Below, piece after piece: positions 22,790 through 33,409 of a stretch of 64,000 nt of DNA (position 1 is its first letter; each line of letters starts with the position of its first letter). Both the position numbers and the translations under genes were made by a program. This DNA comes from Hordeum vulgare subsp. vulgare. Lineage: Eukaryota > Streptophyta > Magnoliopsida > Poales > Poaceae. The stretch is taken from NCBI RefSeq assembly GCF_904849725.1, contig NC_058518.1, forward strand, positions 15,086,147 through 15,150,146. The letters are read 5' to 3'. The notes beneath the pieces were generated by a model. That model worked only from the letters and a program-made list of their open reading frames with translations, made no database searches and was not told the origin of the DNA.

Positions 22790-22930
22790 CAACAACACCA
22801 TGTGGTTTAGAAAATCTTGAGGTACAATAGTACTACACTAACCATGCTGCAACGAGCAGGTGCTTGGGTTGTGCTTTTTTTAGGAGCGTTAACAAAAGCA
22901 GATCGTAACGTGTTCCACCAACACCGCGTT
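22790..22930. repeat. Fragment of a dispersed flank repeat
   Basis: The order GTTTAGAAAATCTTGAGG, ACTACACTAACCATGC, GCTTGGGTTGTGC and TTTTTAGGAGCGTTAACAAA parallels 59450-59590 (TTTAGAGAATCTAGTG, ACTACAGTAACCATGC, TTTAGGAGCATTTGCAAA). It is one of several scattered pieces of a segment also seen near 28480, 51920 and 59370. Confidence 0.5.
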
Positions 22931-23039
22931 CTCAGCCGCCGTCACGTGTTGCGTTCTGAACGTTTCCTTCGTATTTTTTTTATTTTTTCGCACGTGTTTT
23001 CGGGTTTTTAGAGTGGTTTTTTTCTAGATTCTTTTGGTG

Positions 23040-23450
23040 TTTCGGTTTTTCACCGGTGTTTCGTAACTTTTGTAAAGGAAACAAATCAAAAAATTTCGCG
23101 AAAAAACCGCGTTTTCAATTTTTTTTAGGGAAAACACGTTTTCTATTTTTTTTGTGAGAGACATGATTTTGCTTTCGCGGCCGTGCCTCTTGGAAAGAGA
23201 AAAAATGTGTTTTTTTGCGAGAGACACGGTTTTGCTTCCACAAAAGGCACATATTTGCATTCGCGAGAGGCACGCCCGAAAAGGGAAAAAACACGTTTTT
23301 TGTTTTTTTGCAAGAGGCACAGTTTTTCTTCCACGAAAGGCACGATTTTGACTTCGCAAGAGGCACGCCCGAAAGTCGAAAAATGCGTTTTTTTCTTTTG
23401 CGAGAGACACGGTTTTGCTTCCGCGAAAGGCACGCCCGTGTCTCTCCCGC
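23040..23450. repeat. Short-period tandem repeat with a GCGAGAGACACGG/GAAAGGCACGCCCG core
   Basis: About six units of roughly 60 bp alternate a T/A-rich block (CACGTTTTTT) with CGAGAGGCACG-like and GGTTTTGCTTCC blocks, for example at 23150, 23215, 23265, 23310, 23345 and 23400. Reading frames on both strands repeat the same amino acid pattern and are not real genes. Similar blocks are frequent in Triticeae DNA in my recollection. Confidence 0.75.
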
Positions 23451-23493
23451 AAAGGATAAAAAGGCTTCCTTGGTCGCCCATATGTGGCTGCAT

Positions 23494-23662
23494 CAATAAT
23501 GCTAAACCTACGTAATCCTACGTGAGGTTCTTTCTAAACAAATCAGCCCCCCTGATTTTCAGGGCGGTGTGGGCCTGGGCCTAATTTTTTGTCCAACCAA
23601 ATTAGGCCAAATCAGCTAACACGTAAGTTTACTAGGTAAATTACGTAGGTGTAGCAAAACTC
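23494..23662. mobile_element. Mutator-type MITE (169 bp)
   Basis: The inverted ends contain GCTAAACCTACGTAAT and, as reverse complement, GCTACACCTACGTAAT. The direct repeat GTGGCTGCAT (23484-23493 and 23663-23672) flanks it, matching the 9-10 bp target duplication of Mutator-like elements. A second inner inverted block (AAATCAGC and GCTGATTT) strengthens the hairpin. Confidence 0.8.
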
Positions 23663-24049
23663 GTGGCTGCATGCAGCCTGTACCAAAAGCTTGATACTTG
23701 ATAGTTTTGCATGTATGCGGCTCAAAAGTACCTAATTAGATGTTGAAAAAACAAAAAATGGTGACATTAGCAGATTCTTTTTAAAAACTAAATAAATAAA
23801 ATATTTTGCACCTTCAAAACTAGATCCCATATTGACATATTTGACGATTTCTTTAGATCAAAAATTATCACGTCTCGTCTATATAAACTATCACGCCTAC
23901 AATACAAAACTTATCATGTTGTTTACAATGAGATTACCGGAGTATGTTTCAACTATATTTTTTGCCTGGGTTGAAATATACCATATGAATGGATCTAGCT
24001 TATAAATGGAACTTTGGGGGTCATGCCGGGTCAGTCTCATTTAGACGTG

Positions 24050-25290
24050 TGTGTCGGACTTTGGTGTTTGTACATGAGTTATCAACCTTGTTGTGCATAT
24101 ATAACCATGTTATTCACACATAAGTTATTGGATATTTGTATTTCAATACCTTTTTTCCCGAGTCAAAAAGTTAGCGTGGTTTGTATGTGAGTTATCACCT
24201 CTATTATGTGCATATCATCATGCTACTTACACACAAGTTATCATGACCTCTTTTTCAACAACCTTTGTCTCGTCCAAAAAATTTATGTGGTGTTTCTATG
24301 TGATTTATCAGCTCTATTATGTGTATATCGCCATGCCCCGTATAGACAGGTTATCGGGGTATGTCTTCAACAACTTTTTTCCTTGTCAAAAAACTAATGC
24401 GGTGTTTGTATTGAGTCATCATTACCCAATGCCCACATTACCATGATATTTACATAGTATTGACCGAATTATTATTTTCAACAATTTTCACCCCACATAT
24501 ATTACCATGGTATTTACTTAGAAATTACCGGGGTGTAAGCTTTCAATTTGTCCCCTAATCAAAAAGTTACCATGATGTTTGTATATGGGTTATCAACACT
24601 ACGATAGGTAACTTACCATGCTATTTACACATAGGTTATCAGGTGTAGGTTTTCAACAAAGTTTTTCCGGAGTCAAAAGTTATCATGGTGTTTAACAGTG
24701 AGTTACCAACATTGCCTTGTGTATATTACCATGCTATTAATAGACAAGTTACCTGGGTATATGTTCAAAAAAATACCAAGCCAAAGTTACCACGAGTGTT
24801 TGAACGTGAATTATCAGGTATACGATGCATATATTAGCATGCTATTTCCACAAAAGTTACCGGGATTACGTTTTTAACAAGTTTTTATTTCCTTTGGTTA
24901 GAGTTACCATGTTGTTTGAACATAAGTTATCAGGTATGTTGTGCATATATTACCATGCTATTTATACAAAAGTTATCACGATTATATCTTCAATATTTTT
25001 CCCGGGTAACAATTATCTTGGTGTTTGTACCAAAGTTATTAGGTAAGTGGTACGTATATTACCATGTTAAAATACACATAACTTACTGGGGTATATTTTT
25101 AATATATTTTTTCTCCGGTCAAAGCTATTGCTTGTATGTGCCTATGTTAATGACCTGTTATTTGTATATTACCACGATATTTACCTTGAAGTTTTTGATC
25201 TATGTATTTATCAACTTTTTTCATCGGGCAAAAAGTTATCGCGATGTTTGTTCATAAATAATCAGCTAGACGGTGTGTATATAACCATAA
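24050..25290. repeat. Tandem array, about 11 units of roughly 112 bp
   Basis: The phrase TGTTTGTA...GAGTTATCA marks unit starts near 24064, 24179, 24288, 24401, 24569, 24685, 24793, 24909, 25018, 25129 and 25233. Each unit continues with CATATATTACCATGCTATTTACACA and then TTTTCAACAATTTTTCC...AAAAGTTA. The block at 23818-23870 (CTTCAAAACTAGATCCCATA) resembles the inner arm of the foldback element at 1976-3138. The array may therefore be the middle of a related larger element, but its far end was not located. Confidence 0.8.
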
Positions 25291-26217
25291 TAACAGAGTA
25301 CATGAGTCATCGGAATAGAAAAGAAAAAGGAAAAAAGCCAAAGTGGTAAGGAAAAGATCGGTGCAAAAAAGGAAAAGAAAAAGGGTTATGTTTCACTTTA
25401 TGTTACATACATGTACAAAGCACTACCAGCTTATTCGTAAACACAAGCCTAGTGTAGGCCATGTGGTTTCCTGGCACAGTTTTCTACAAGGAAGTGTGAA
25501 GTTTGACTCCCACTTCCTTGAAATGTTTTTTTGCAGTGCGAGAAAAATAAAACAAGTTGATCGAGAAAAAAAATACTCAGGAAGCAAACAAACCGGAGAA
25601 GTGGATCGAGAGGCGGGAGAAGTGGATCGAAAGATGGTCACCCAAAAAAAGGGAGATGGATAGCGTGAGTAAAAAAAGGCGTGGCCCACGATCTCAAAAC
25701 ATCGCATCGCGTCTTCCCCGAACTAAACCACCAACGCGCATGGATCGTGCGATCTTAAAATGAACGACATCGCCTGAGTTCGGGTCTGTTACACTTTCCC
25801 AAACGTTCGGAAAATAACTTTTTCAAAAAATAAAAAGAATAGGTTAGCTACAAGGTATAAGTAAAACACAAAATCAAAAGTTAGAACTAAAATATAAAAT
25901 TAAATAAAATTACTTGAGATTACGGTCAAAGCCACCTCTCATTGTCCAATGAAAAACGAGTAATATCTTTTGCCGAACTTAAATTGCTCATGCCTTCTTG
26001 CTTGTGCACAACCACTGCTTCAGCGTTGGGGGTGAAGAGACACAAACATAGAAGATAAAAAGATATGGCATGGATCGAGCAACTGGTGTGCTCGAGAGAC
26101 GGGCTGTTTGACATCGAGCAATGGAGCGGCTGCTGCTTCCTCCCACGTCGTACGTGCAGCCCAGAGGCCCACCTCAGGGGTCCCAACCGAATTGATTAAT
26201 TGGAACATTAAAAAAAC
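25291..26217. other. No supported gene
   Basis: Lysine-rich short frames near 25343-25763 are translations of purine-rich DNA. Nothing else is recognisable. Confidence 0.4.
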
Positions 26218-26219
26218 TA

Positions 26220-26375
26220 CTCCCTAGGTTTCTAAATACAAGTGTTTTTAAACATTTCATTACAAACTACACGAACCAAAATGAGTGAGTTTGCATTCTA
26301 AAACATATTTATATACATTCACATGTAGTATATAAAGAAATCTTTAAAAAGACTTATATTCAAGAACAGAGGGGG
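26220..26375. mobile_element. Stowaway-like MITE (156 bp)
   Basis: The ends CTCCCTAGGTTTCTAAATACAAG and CTTATATTCAAGAACAGAGGGGG are inverted complements with mismatches. TA flanks lie at 26218-26219 and 26376-26377. The middle (ACATTTCATTACAAACTAC, AATGAGTGAGTTTGCATTCT) fits the ~150-bp Stowaway type with CTAAATACAAG arms. Confidence 0.85.
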
Positions 26376-26439
26376 TAGACTGTATGCCTGCAACTGGGCT
26401 GCTTCTTAGCAGTACGTTGTATTAATGTTTTGGAAATCA

Positions 26440-28250
26440 GGGGACCCCAAGAAGTGGGGAGGTCCTATGCGCCGCTCATTGCGGCACGGTGTCAACCATT
26501 CACACAGAGAGAAACAATTGGTGATCGAAATGGTCCGGCCCAATTGCGTGAGAACTCACAAGTTACAGTGTCTGGTTTTGGACCCTTCTAGAAGGTTCCT
26601 AACCGGTTTTGGAAACCTTCTAGAATGATCTTAAACTACTATTTATAGGGTTTTACTATTTCTTTTTGTTTTTTCTGTTTTTTAAATTTATTAATTTATT
26701 TTGTTTCTTTTTATTTTTTTGATTCTTTTTCTCCTTTTCTTTTTCAGTTTTTATGCTATTTATTTTATTTACTTATTCCTTTGTTTCTTGTTCTTCAGAA
26801 CTAAAAAAAAATCAACATTTCGAAAAATATTTAGAATTTTAAAAAATGTGCTGTTTTGGAAAATAAACGAATTATTTTGAGAATGAGACTATTGTTTAAA
26901 ACATTTTCGACCATTCTTTTGGAAAACATTCATCTTTGCAAAAAATGTACATTTTTGCAAACGAGAACATTTTTTGAAAAGTTGTGTAGTTTTTTAATAA
27001 GAGATTTTTTTTCGGAAACATGGACATTTCTGAAAAGTAATAATTATTCAAGCGGGAACATTAATTGAACTTACATACACTTTTTGAAACGGAACATGTT
27101 TTAACATACGTACATTTTTTGAAAGGAAAACCTTTTTGAGAAAATTAAGAAATTTTTCTAAAATCCCCGAACATTTTTAAATCTTGAATATTCTTAGAAT
27201 TGGTGAACAAAATTTGAACAAGTTTTCCATTTGTGAACAATTTAAAAAAATAGATTTTTCGTAAAACAGGATTTATTTTATACAAATGTGAAAACAATAA
27301 CATTCTGACCCAGCTTATTTTTTTGTTTGAAATAATTCGAATAATTATTTTTCTATTTTTTTCAAATTCTAGAACCTTTTTTAAAATGCCGGAATATTTT
27401 CCAATTTCCGGAACATTCTTCATATTTCGGAACATTTTTTGAAATTTCCAAACATTTTTATGAAAATTACGAAGGATTTTGATAAAAATTTCAGATTTGT
27501 TTTCTAAAATTCCAGATTACTTTTTCCAAATTCTGTAACATTTGTTCGAATTCTGAAACATTTTTTCAAATTCCGGAACAATTTTTCAAATTCAGGAAGA
27601 TTGTTTAAAGATCCAAAACATTTTTCTAAATTGCAGAACATTTTTTCAAATTCCGAAACATTTTTTAAATTACGGAACATTTTTAAAATTCCTGAACAAT
27701 TTTTAAATTGCGGAAACATTTTTCAAATTCCGAATTCCGGAACATTTTTTAATTCTGGAATTTTTTTATAAATTCCGGAACATTGTTTTATATTCTGGAA
27801 CATTTTTTCAAATTTCCAAAGTTTTTCAAATTCCAGTAACATTTTCCAAATTCCGGAAATTTTTGAGAATTCCAGAACATTTTTTTATTTTCCGTAACAT
27901 TTTTGAAATTTCCAAAAAAATTCAAATTCCAGAACATTTTTCCAAATTTGGAGCATCTTTTAAATTCGGAAACATTTTTGAAAAATCCGGAACATTTTTG
28001 AAACAAAACAAATAAAGAAAAAAACAAAAAAGAAAAAAAAACCAGTTCAGTGAATCTTCTAGAAAGTTCCCAAAACTGGAAAACCGCCTGGGAAAGTCTG
28101 AAATGTTCCTAAAACGGATAAAAACCAGCTAGAAATCTCTGGAAGGTTCCTAAAACCGGAATCGCTGCAATAGATGAACGGGCGGGCCCAACTTAGCTCT
28201 TCGATCGACATCGTGTGCGAAAGGTCGACAATTTGACACAATATGCGTCA
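26440..28250. mobile_element. Probable non-autonomous element with inverted CTTCTAGAAGGTTCC arms
   Basis: The left arm (26560-26630: GGTTTTGGACCCTTCTAGAA, CTAACCGGTTTTGGAA) and the right arm (28050-28170: TCTTCTAGAAAGTTCCCAAA, AAGGTTCCTAAAACCGG) are inversely related, with a minisatellite between them. No transposase and no clear target duplication are seen. The family is not identified. Confidence 0.4.
27150..28010. repeat. AT-rich minisatellite, core AAATTCCGGAACATTTTT
   Basis: Dozens of degenerate units of about 18-25 bp, each built from AAATTCCGGAACATTTTT with changes, run across this stretch (for example at 27405, 27565, 27640, 27735, 27775, 27845, 27985). The long minus-strand frames rich in Phe, Asn, Leu and Lys just translate the unit. 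No gene is supported. Confidence 0.85.
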
Positions 28251-28479
28251 AATAGGATATTCCCTAAGAAGTGGATGCCCTGTACGAGCGCACATGTTGC
28301 ACTCCCCTGCCCCCGGCATGGAAGTAAACTTTTTATTTTTATTTTTGACATGTCCCTGGTGAGTTGATTGGCTCATGTGAGAAAGTTTATTTTTTATTTT
28401 GAGATGAAGGTGAGGTTTTGTTTTCTTATGAAGAAATATGCGCAAACCTTCCTTGAAGGGGCCCACAATGGCAGCCCAA

Positions 28480-28990
28480 ACCACTAGTTCCTTTACAAGG
28501 TTGTGGTTTTTTTTGTTACACCAACACATGGGATTGTGGCCAAAAAGGTGAGGAGTGTCCTTGATTGACATTATATGATATTTGTTATCTCCAACTACAT
28601 ATATGCGGCATCAAAGGAAATACCATGGGAGCTTGGTTTGGTCCCATTCACGCGGTTTGATATAGGACATGTAAATTTCACAACAAATGAACTTATGATA
28701 TGCGTTCAATGATAGTAGATAGAGGATGAATCTTGCATTGAATTAAAATGTCATACTAGAACATTTTCCTTTGCATGCTACAACATGCAATGGTTACTCA
28801 AACGCTCATGATATAAGAGGTTGTAGCATTGCTTGTCTTATCCATCTCTTCTCATGCCATCCATGGAACACCATAGCTAGCTAACAGAAATACAAGAGAG
28901 AGAAAAGCAAACTTGAAGAAGATAATTCATATCTAGAGTCTCGCCAATTGGAATGAGAGGAATCAGAGAAACACGACCGCGTACACGCAA
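28480..28990. repeat. Dispersed copy of the B3-gene flank segment
   Basis: The left half (28480-28700: TTACACCAACACATGG, GTCCCATTCACGC, CACAACAAATGAACTTATGATAT) matches 59620-59830. The right half (28705-28980: ATCTTGCATTGAATTAAAAT, TACTCAAACGCTCATGATATAAGAGG, AATTGGAATGAGAGGAATCAG) matches the flank of the PMD-B3 gene (8620-8815) and 52050-52260. It is an older relative of the flank duplicates and has no B3 exon. Confidence 0.65.
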
Positions 28991-29223
28991 TGTGGCTAAT
29001 CGCGGCGATGACACAGTCGAAACCATATGGCCAGCAACAGTAGGCTATGTTGTTGCGTCCAACACGGACGACAATAACGGCCTGTTAGGGGCAGCCGGCA
29101 ATGCGAGCACACAGCCGCGGCAACGGTCAATAAAGCGCCGCTGAGACACTCCATCCGAGGAGCCTGTTGTACAAGTTGCGCGTCCCTCACCGAAGGGAGT
29201 GATTCTCCTGTACCAGCAGCTCC

Positions 29224-29621
29224 CACTAGTAGAAAACAGGGCTCTGGTTCGAAGCATTAGTCCTGGTTTGCTTTTGAACCAAGCACGGAGAAAGAGGGGT
29301 TCTAACGGAAGAGAATGAAGAATAAGAGGATGGTGACGGCTATCCTTTGTTCCTTGAATACAATGGTACTACAATGGGGGAAGAAGCTTAAGTAGAGGCA
29401 TCAGATGAGCCCGTTGATGATCTTGGTCGGGCCATTAATTGCTGATGCAAAAAGAAACTTCGCAGGTGAAGAGGAGAAGCTGAAGTTGTAGCGCTTGTTA
29501 GAGGATCACAAGAAATTGTTGTACCAAATTGCGGAGATGACAAGAAGAAGCCGGGTACCACATTGGAATTGCTGCAATGGAAGGCAGAGAATGATGTATC
29601 TGACAAGGATTTTGAAAAGTT
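29224..29621 (+). mobile_element. CACTA transposon fragment with transposase-type coding remnant
   Basis: It starts with CACTAGTAGAAAACAGGGCT, the terminal inverted repeat type of Triticeae CACTA elements. Near 29548-29620 the plus strand encodes KKPGTTLELLQWKAENDVSD and then DFEKLL. I recognise this from the N-terminal part of CACTA (TNP2-like) transposase genes. The region between is short and frameshifted, so most of the element is deleted. It ends against gypsy sequence at about 29621. Confidence 0.65.
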
Positions 29622-30905
29622 GTTGATTCTTTGCCCATTTACCACTCTAGGAAAATTACCTTCCGTGTTATTTATTTTGATGGCACCGGAATGATATACT
29701 TCCTCGACAACATAAGGACCTTCCCATTTAGAGAGAAGCTTGCCTGCGAAGAATCTTAAGTGAGAATTGTATAGCAGGACATAATCACCTACATTGAACT
29801 CTCATTTTTGTATTCTTTTATCGTGCCATCTCTTAACCTTTTCCTTGAACAACTTGGTATTCTCATATGTCTGGGCCCTCCATTCATCTAATAAGCTGAT
29901 ATCAAACAACCGCTTCTCACTAGCAAGTTTGAAATCGAAGTTAAGCTCTTTGATTGCCCAATAAGCTTTGTGTTCCAGCTCAAGAGGTAAATGACAGGCC
30001 TTACCGTAAACCATTTTATACGGCGACATGCCCATGGGATTCTTATAAGCAGTCCTATAAGCCCAGAGTGCATCGTCAAGTTTGCTAGACTAATTCTTTC
30101 GAGATCTGTTGACAGTCTTTTGTAAGATCAATTTGATCTCCCTATTACTCAACTCCACTTGACCACTGGACTGAGGATGATAAGGAGATGCAACTCTATG
30201 GTTGACATCATACTTAGCAAGCATCTTGCGGAAAACACCATGAATGAAGTGTGAACCGCCATCAGTCATCAAATATCTAGGGACTCCAAATCTTGGGAAA
30301 ATGACTTCTTTCAGCATCTTAATAGAGGTGTGATGATCAACATTTCTAGTGGGGATAGCTTCTACCCACTTAGTGACATAATCAACAGCGACTAAGATGT
30401 GAGTATGCCCATTGGAACTCGGGAAGGGTCCCATATAATCAAAGCTCCAGACATCAAATGGTTCAATGACAAGTGAATAGTTCATAGGCATTTCCTGACG
30501 CTTACTGATGTTCCCTATTCTTTGGCATTCGTCACAAGACAAGACAAACTTACGAGCATCCTTGTAGAGAGTGGGCCAATAGAAACCTGATTGCAATACC
30601 TTATGAGCAGTTCTATCTCCAGCATGGTGTCCTCCATAGGCTTCGGAATGACACTTCTGCAAGATCTGTCCCTGTTCATGTTCAGGCACACAACGTCTAA
30701 TAACACCATCTACTCCTTCCTTATAACGGTGAGGATCATCCCAAAAGTAGTGTCTCAAATCAAAGAAGAATTTCTTCTTTTTCTGGTAGGTTAAACTGGG
30801 TGGTATGTATTTGGCTACAATATAGTTTGCATAATCAGCATATCACGGTGCACTATGTGAAGTGCGGATGACACTTAATTGCTCATCAGGAAAGCTGTCA
30901 TCAAT
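29622..30905 (-). pseudogene. Gypsy integrase region, with nonsense codons
   Basis: The minus-strand frame carries the RNase H-integrase linker ([16 protein letters not shown]), the H2C2 zinc finger ([14 protein letters not shown], then CDECQR) and the integrase core. The core acidic residues appear in [19 protein letters not shown] and SNREIK. The C-terminal part ([34 protein letters not shown]) runs to about 29622. In-frame stops at 30843-30845, 30090-30092 and 29802-29804 inactivate it; the frame is otherwise continuous. RT and gag are absent; the left end joins a CACTA fragment and the right end a truncated LTR. It probably belongs to the same gypsy copy as 32452-34959. Confidence 0.88.
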
Positions 30906-32451
30906 ACAGCTCGATGACGACCCCCGCCTTCTCGATCCAGCAAGAGAGACGGGGAAGTAGATGAGTTTTCCGAAAGCGTGACGGCGCGCCGGTGATGGTG
31001 GTGATCTATTCCTGCAGGGCTTCGCCTAAGCACCACAGAAATCCGATCTAGAGGAAGAACTACAAACTAGAGGAGAGGGTAGCACGTGGCTTAAATTGTG
31101 TGTCTGAAAATCCTTCAATACCTCTAGTATATATAGGAGGGAGGGAGGGGAGGAGGCAGCCTCAAACCCTCAAGGTTTGGCCGAAACTGGAGGTGGAGGA
31201 GTCCTACTCCAATCCTACAAAGAGTAGGATTCCTCCTTTCCACTTGGAAACCTTTTCCACCTTTGGATTTTTTGCCTCTCAAACCTCATGGGCCTTAGTG
31301 GGAGCTTATGTCAGACCACTAGGGGCTGGTTTGTATCCTCCCATAGCCTATAAGGCCCCTCAGGGCGTGACACCCCTCACGATGGTCCCCGGTACCCTCC
31401 CGGCACTCCCGGTACACTACCGATGAGCCGGAAACTTTTTCGGTGACCAAAACAGGACTTCCTATATATCAATGTTTACCTCCGGACCATTCCGGAGCTC
31501 CTCGTGATGTCCGGGATCTCATCCGAGACACCGAATAACTTTCGGTTACCAACACCTATAACTCAACTATACCGAAACGTCACCGAACCTTAAGTGTGCA
31601 GACCCTGCGGGTTCGAGAACTATGCAGACATGACCTACGACATTCTCCGGTCAATAACCAATAGCGGGACCTGGATGTCCATATTGGCTCCTACATATTC
31701 TACGAAGATCTCTATCGGTTGAACCTCTATGTCAAGGATTCAGTTAATCCCGTATGATGTTCCCTTTGTCCTTCGGTATGTTACTTGTCCGAGATTCGAT
31801 CGTGTGTATCTCCATACCTAGTTAAATCTCGTTACCGGCAAGTCTCTTTACTTGTTCCGTAATACAAGATCCCATAACTAACTCCTGAGTCACATTGCTT
31901 GCAAGGCTTGTTGTGTTGTTGTATTACCGAGTGGGCCCCGAGATACCTCTCCGTCACACGGAGTGACAAATCTCAGTCTTGATCCATGCCAACCCAACAA
32001 ACACCTTTGGAGATACCTATAGAGAACCTTTATAGTCACCCAGTAACATTCGACGTTTGATACACACAAGATATTCCTCCGGTGTCCGGGAGTTGCATGA
32101 TCTCATGGTCATAGGAACAGATACATTGACATGCAGAAAAACGGTATCAATAAACTAACACGATCATATGCTATGTTTATAGTTTGGGTCTTGTCCATCA
32201 CATCATTCTCCTAATGATGTGATACCATTATCAAGTGACAACACTTTCCTATGGCCAGGAAACCTTGACCATCTTTGATCAACGATCTAGTCAACTAGAG
32301 GCTCACTAGGGACAGTGTGTTGTCTATGTATCCGCACATGTATTTGAGTTTCCAATCAATACAATTCTAGCATGGATAATAGACGATTATCATGAACAAG
32401 GAAATATAATAATAACCAATTTATTATTGCCTCTAGGGCATATTTCCAACA
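30906..32451 (-). mobile_element. Truncated Angela-type Copia LTR
   Basis: The right end (TTGCCTCTAGGGCATATTTCCAACA, 32427-32451) is the complement of the Angela/WIS-type LTR start TGTTGGAAATATGCCCTAGAGG. The left end begins inside the LTR at ACAGCTCGATGACG, so about the last 250 bases are missing compared with 36693-38514. Its body aligns with the LTRs at 36693, 43805, 45921 and 61767. A minus-strand TATATACTAG box lies near 31128. It interrupts a gypsy leader ORF at 32452; the truncated end faces the gypsy integrase fragment. A deletion therefore removed the LTR end together with the gypsy gag-RT region. Confidence 0.85.
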
Positions 32452-33175
32452 TAACCCACTTCCTATGCATAGGGATTTTGTGAGCAAACAATTTATGGGA
32501 ACAAGAATCAACTAGCATAGGAGGGCAAAACAAGCATAACTTCAAAGCTTTAAACACATGAAGAGGAAACTTGATATTATTGCAATCCCTACAAGCATAT
32601 GTTCCTCCCTCATAATAAATTTCAGTAGCATCATGAAGGAATTCAACAATATAACTATCATATAAAATTTTCTCTTCATGGTCCACATGCATGCAAAGTT
32701 GACACTTAACATTAACTAAAGTCATTACCTCTCCAAACCCACTTTTATAAAAAAAATCATAATACCGAACACTCTCCAAATATATGGGATTCTTTTTACC
32801 TAAAGTTGACACTCTTCCAGACCCACTTTCGATATCATATTCATCAAGAGTATTAAATAAATTATCAAAATCATAAGAAGCATTATTACCCCAATCATGA
32901 TCATTGCAATGAGTAGTGGAGATGACAAAATTATCGTCCCCAAGCTTGTAGTTTTGCATATCATTAACATAATTGACATTAATAGAATTTATAAAAATAT
33001 CATTGCAATCATGCTTTTCATTCAAGGAAACATCGTGAATCACTTCACCACAATTTTCAGATTCATGAATCTCAAGCAAAACTTCATGGAGATAATCAAG
33101 TACGCTCAACTCACTAGTAATTGGTTCATCATAATTGGATCTCTTAAAAAGATTAGAAAGTGGATGAGGATCCAT
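32452..33175 (-). pseudogene. Gypsy leader ORF, cut by the LTR
   Basis: The minus-strand frame starts MDPHPLSNLFKR at 33175 and reads through acidic, Asn/Asp-rich sequence with Cys pairs to KIPMHRKWV, where the Angela-type LTR begins. Triticeae gypsy elements with a TGGCGCC primer site often carry such a hydrophobic-tailed leader ORF; it has no assigned function. The last 20-odd codons of the open frame are LTR sequence and not part of the original protein. Confidence 0.6.
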
Positions 33176-33380
33176 ATCAATAGATTTTTAGCAAGCAAGG
33201 ATGCAAGCAAATAGAAGGCAGATGGTAACACAAGTAGACAAAAAGAGATTCGGCAAGAAAAAGGCGAATAAAAGGGCAAATTGGTGATGTGGGGGAGAGG
33301 AAAACGAGATGCAAATGCCAAATAAAGTAAATGCAAGAGATGAGTTTGTGATGTGTACTTGGTGATCTTGGTATGTATCC

Positions 33381-33398
33381 TCCCTAGCAACGGCGCCA
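33381..33398 (-). other. Gypsy primer-binding site
   Basis: The complement reads TGGCGCCGTTGCTAGGGA, the familiar Triticeae gypsy primer site, just inside the LTR at 33410-34959. Confidence 0.8.
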
Positions 33399-33409
33399 GA
33401 AATCCTTCT

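Noticed and set aside
23024..23515. Overlapping ORFs of 83-142 codons on both strands
   Set aside because: All are readings of the short-period tandem repeat.
27145..28027. Phe/Asn/Lys-rich minus-strand ORFs
   Set aside because: Translation of the AAATTCCGGAACATTTTT minisatellite.
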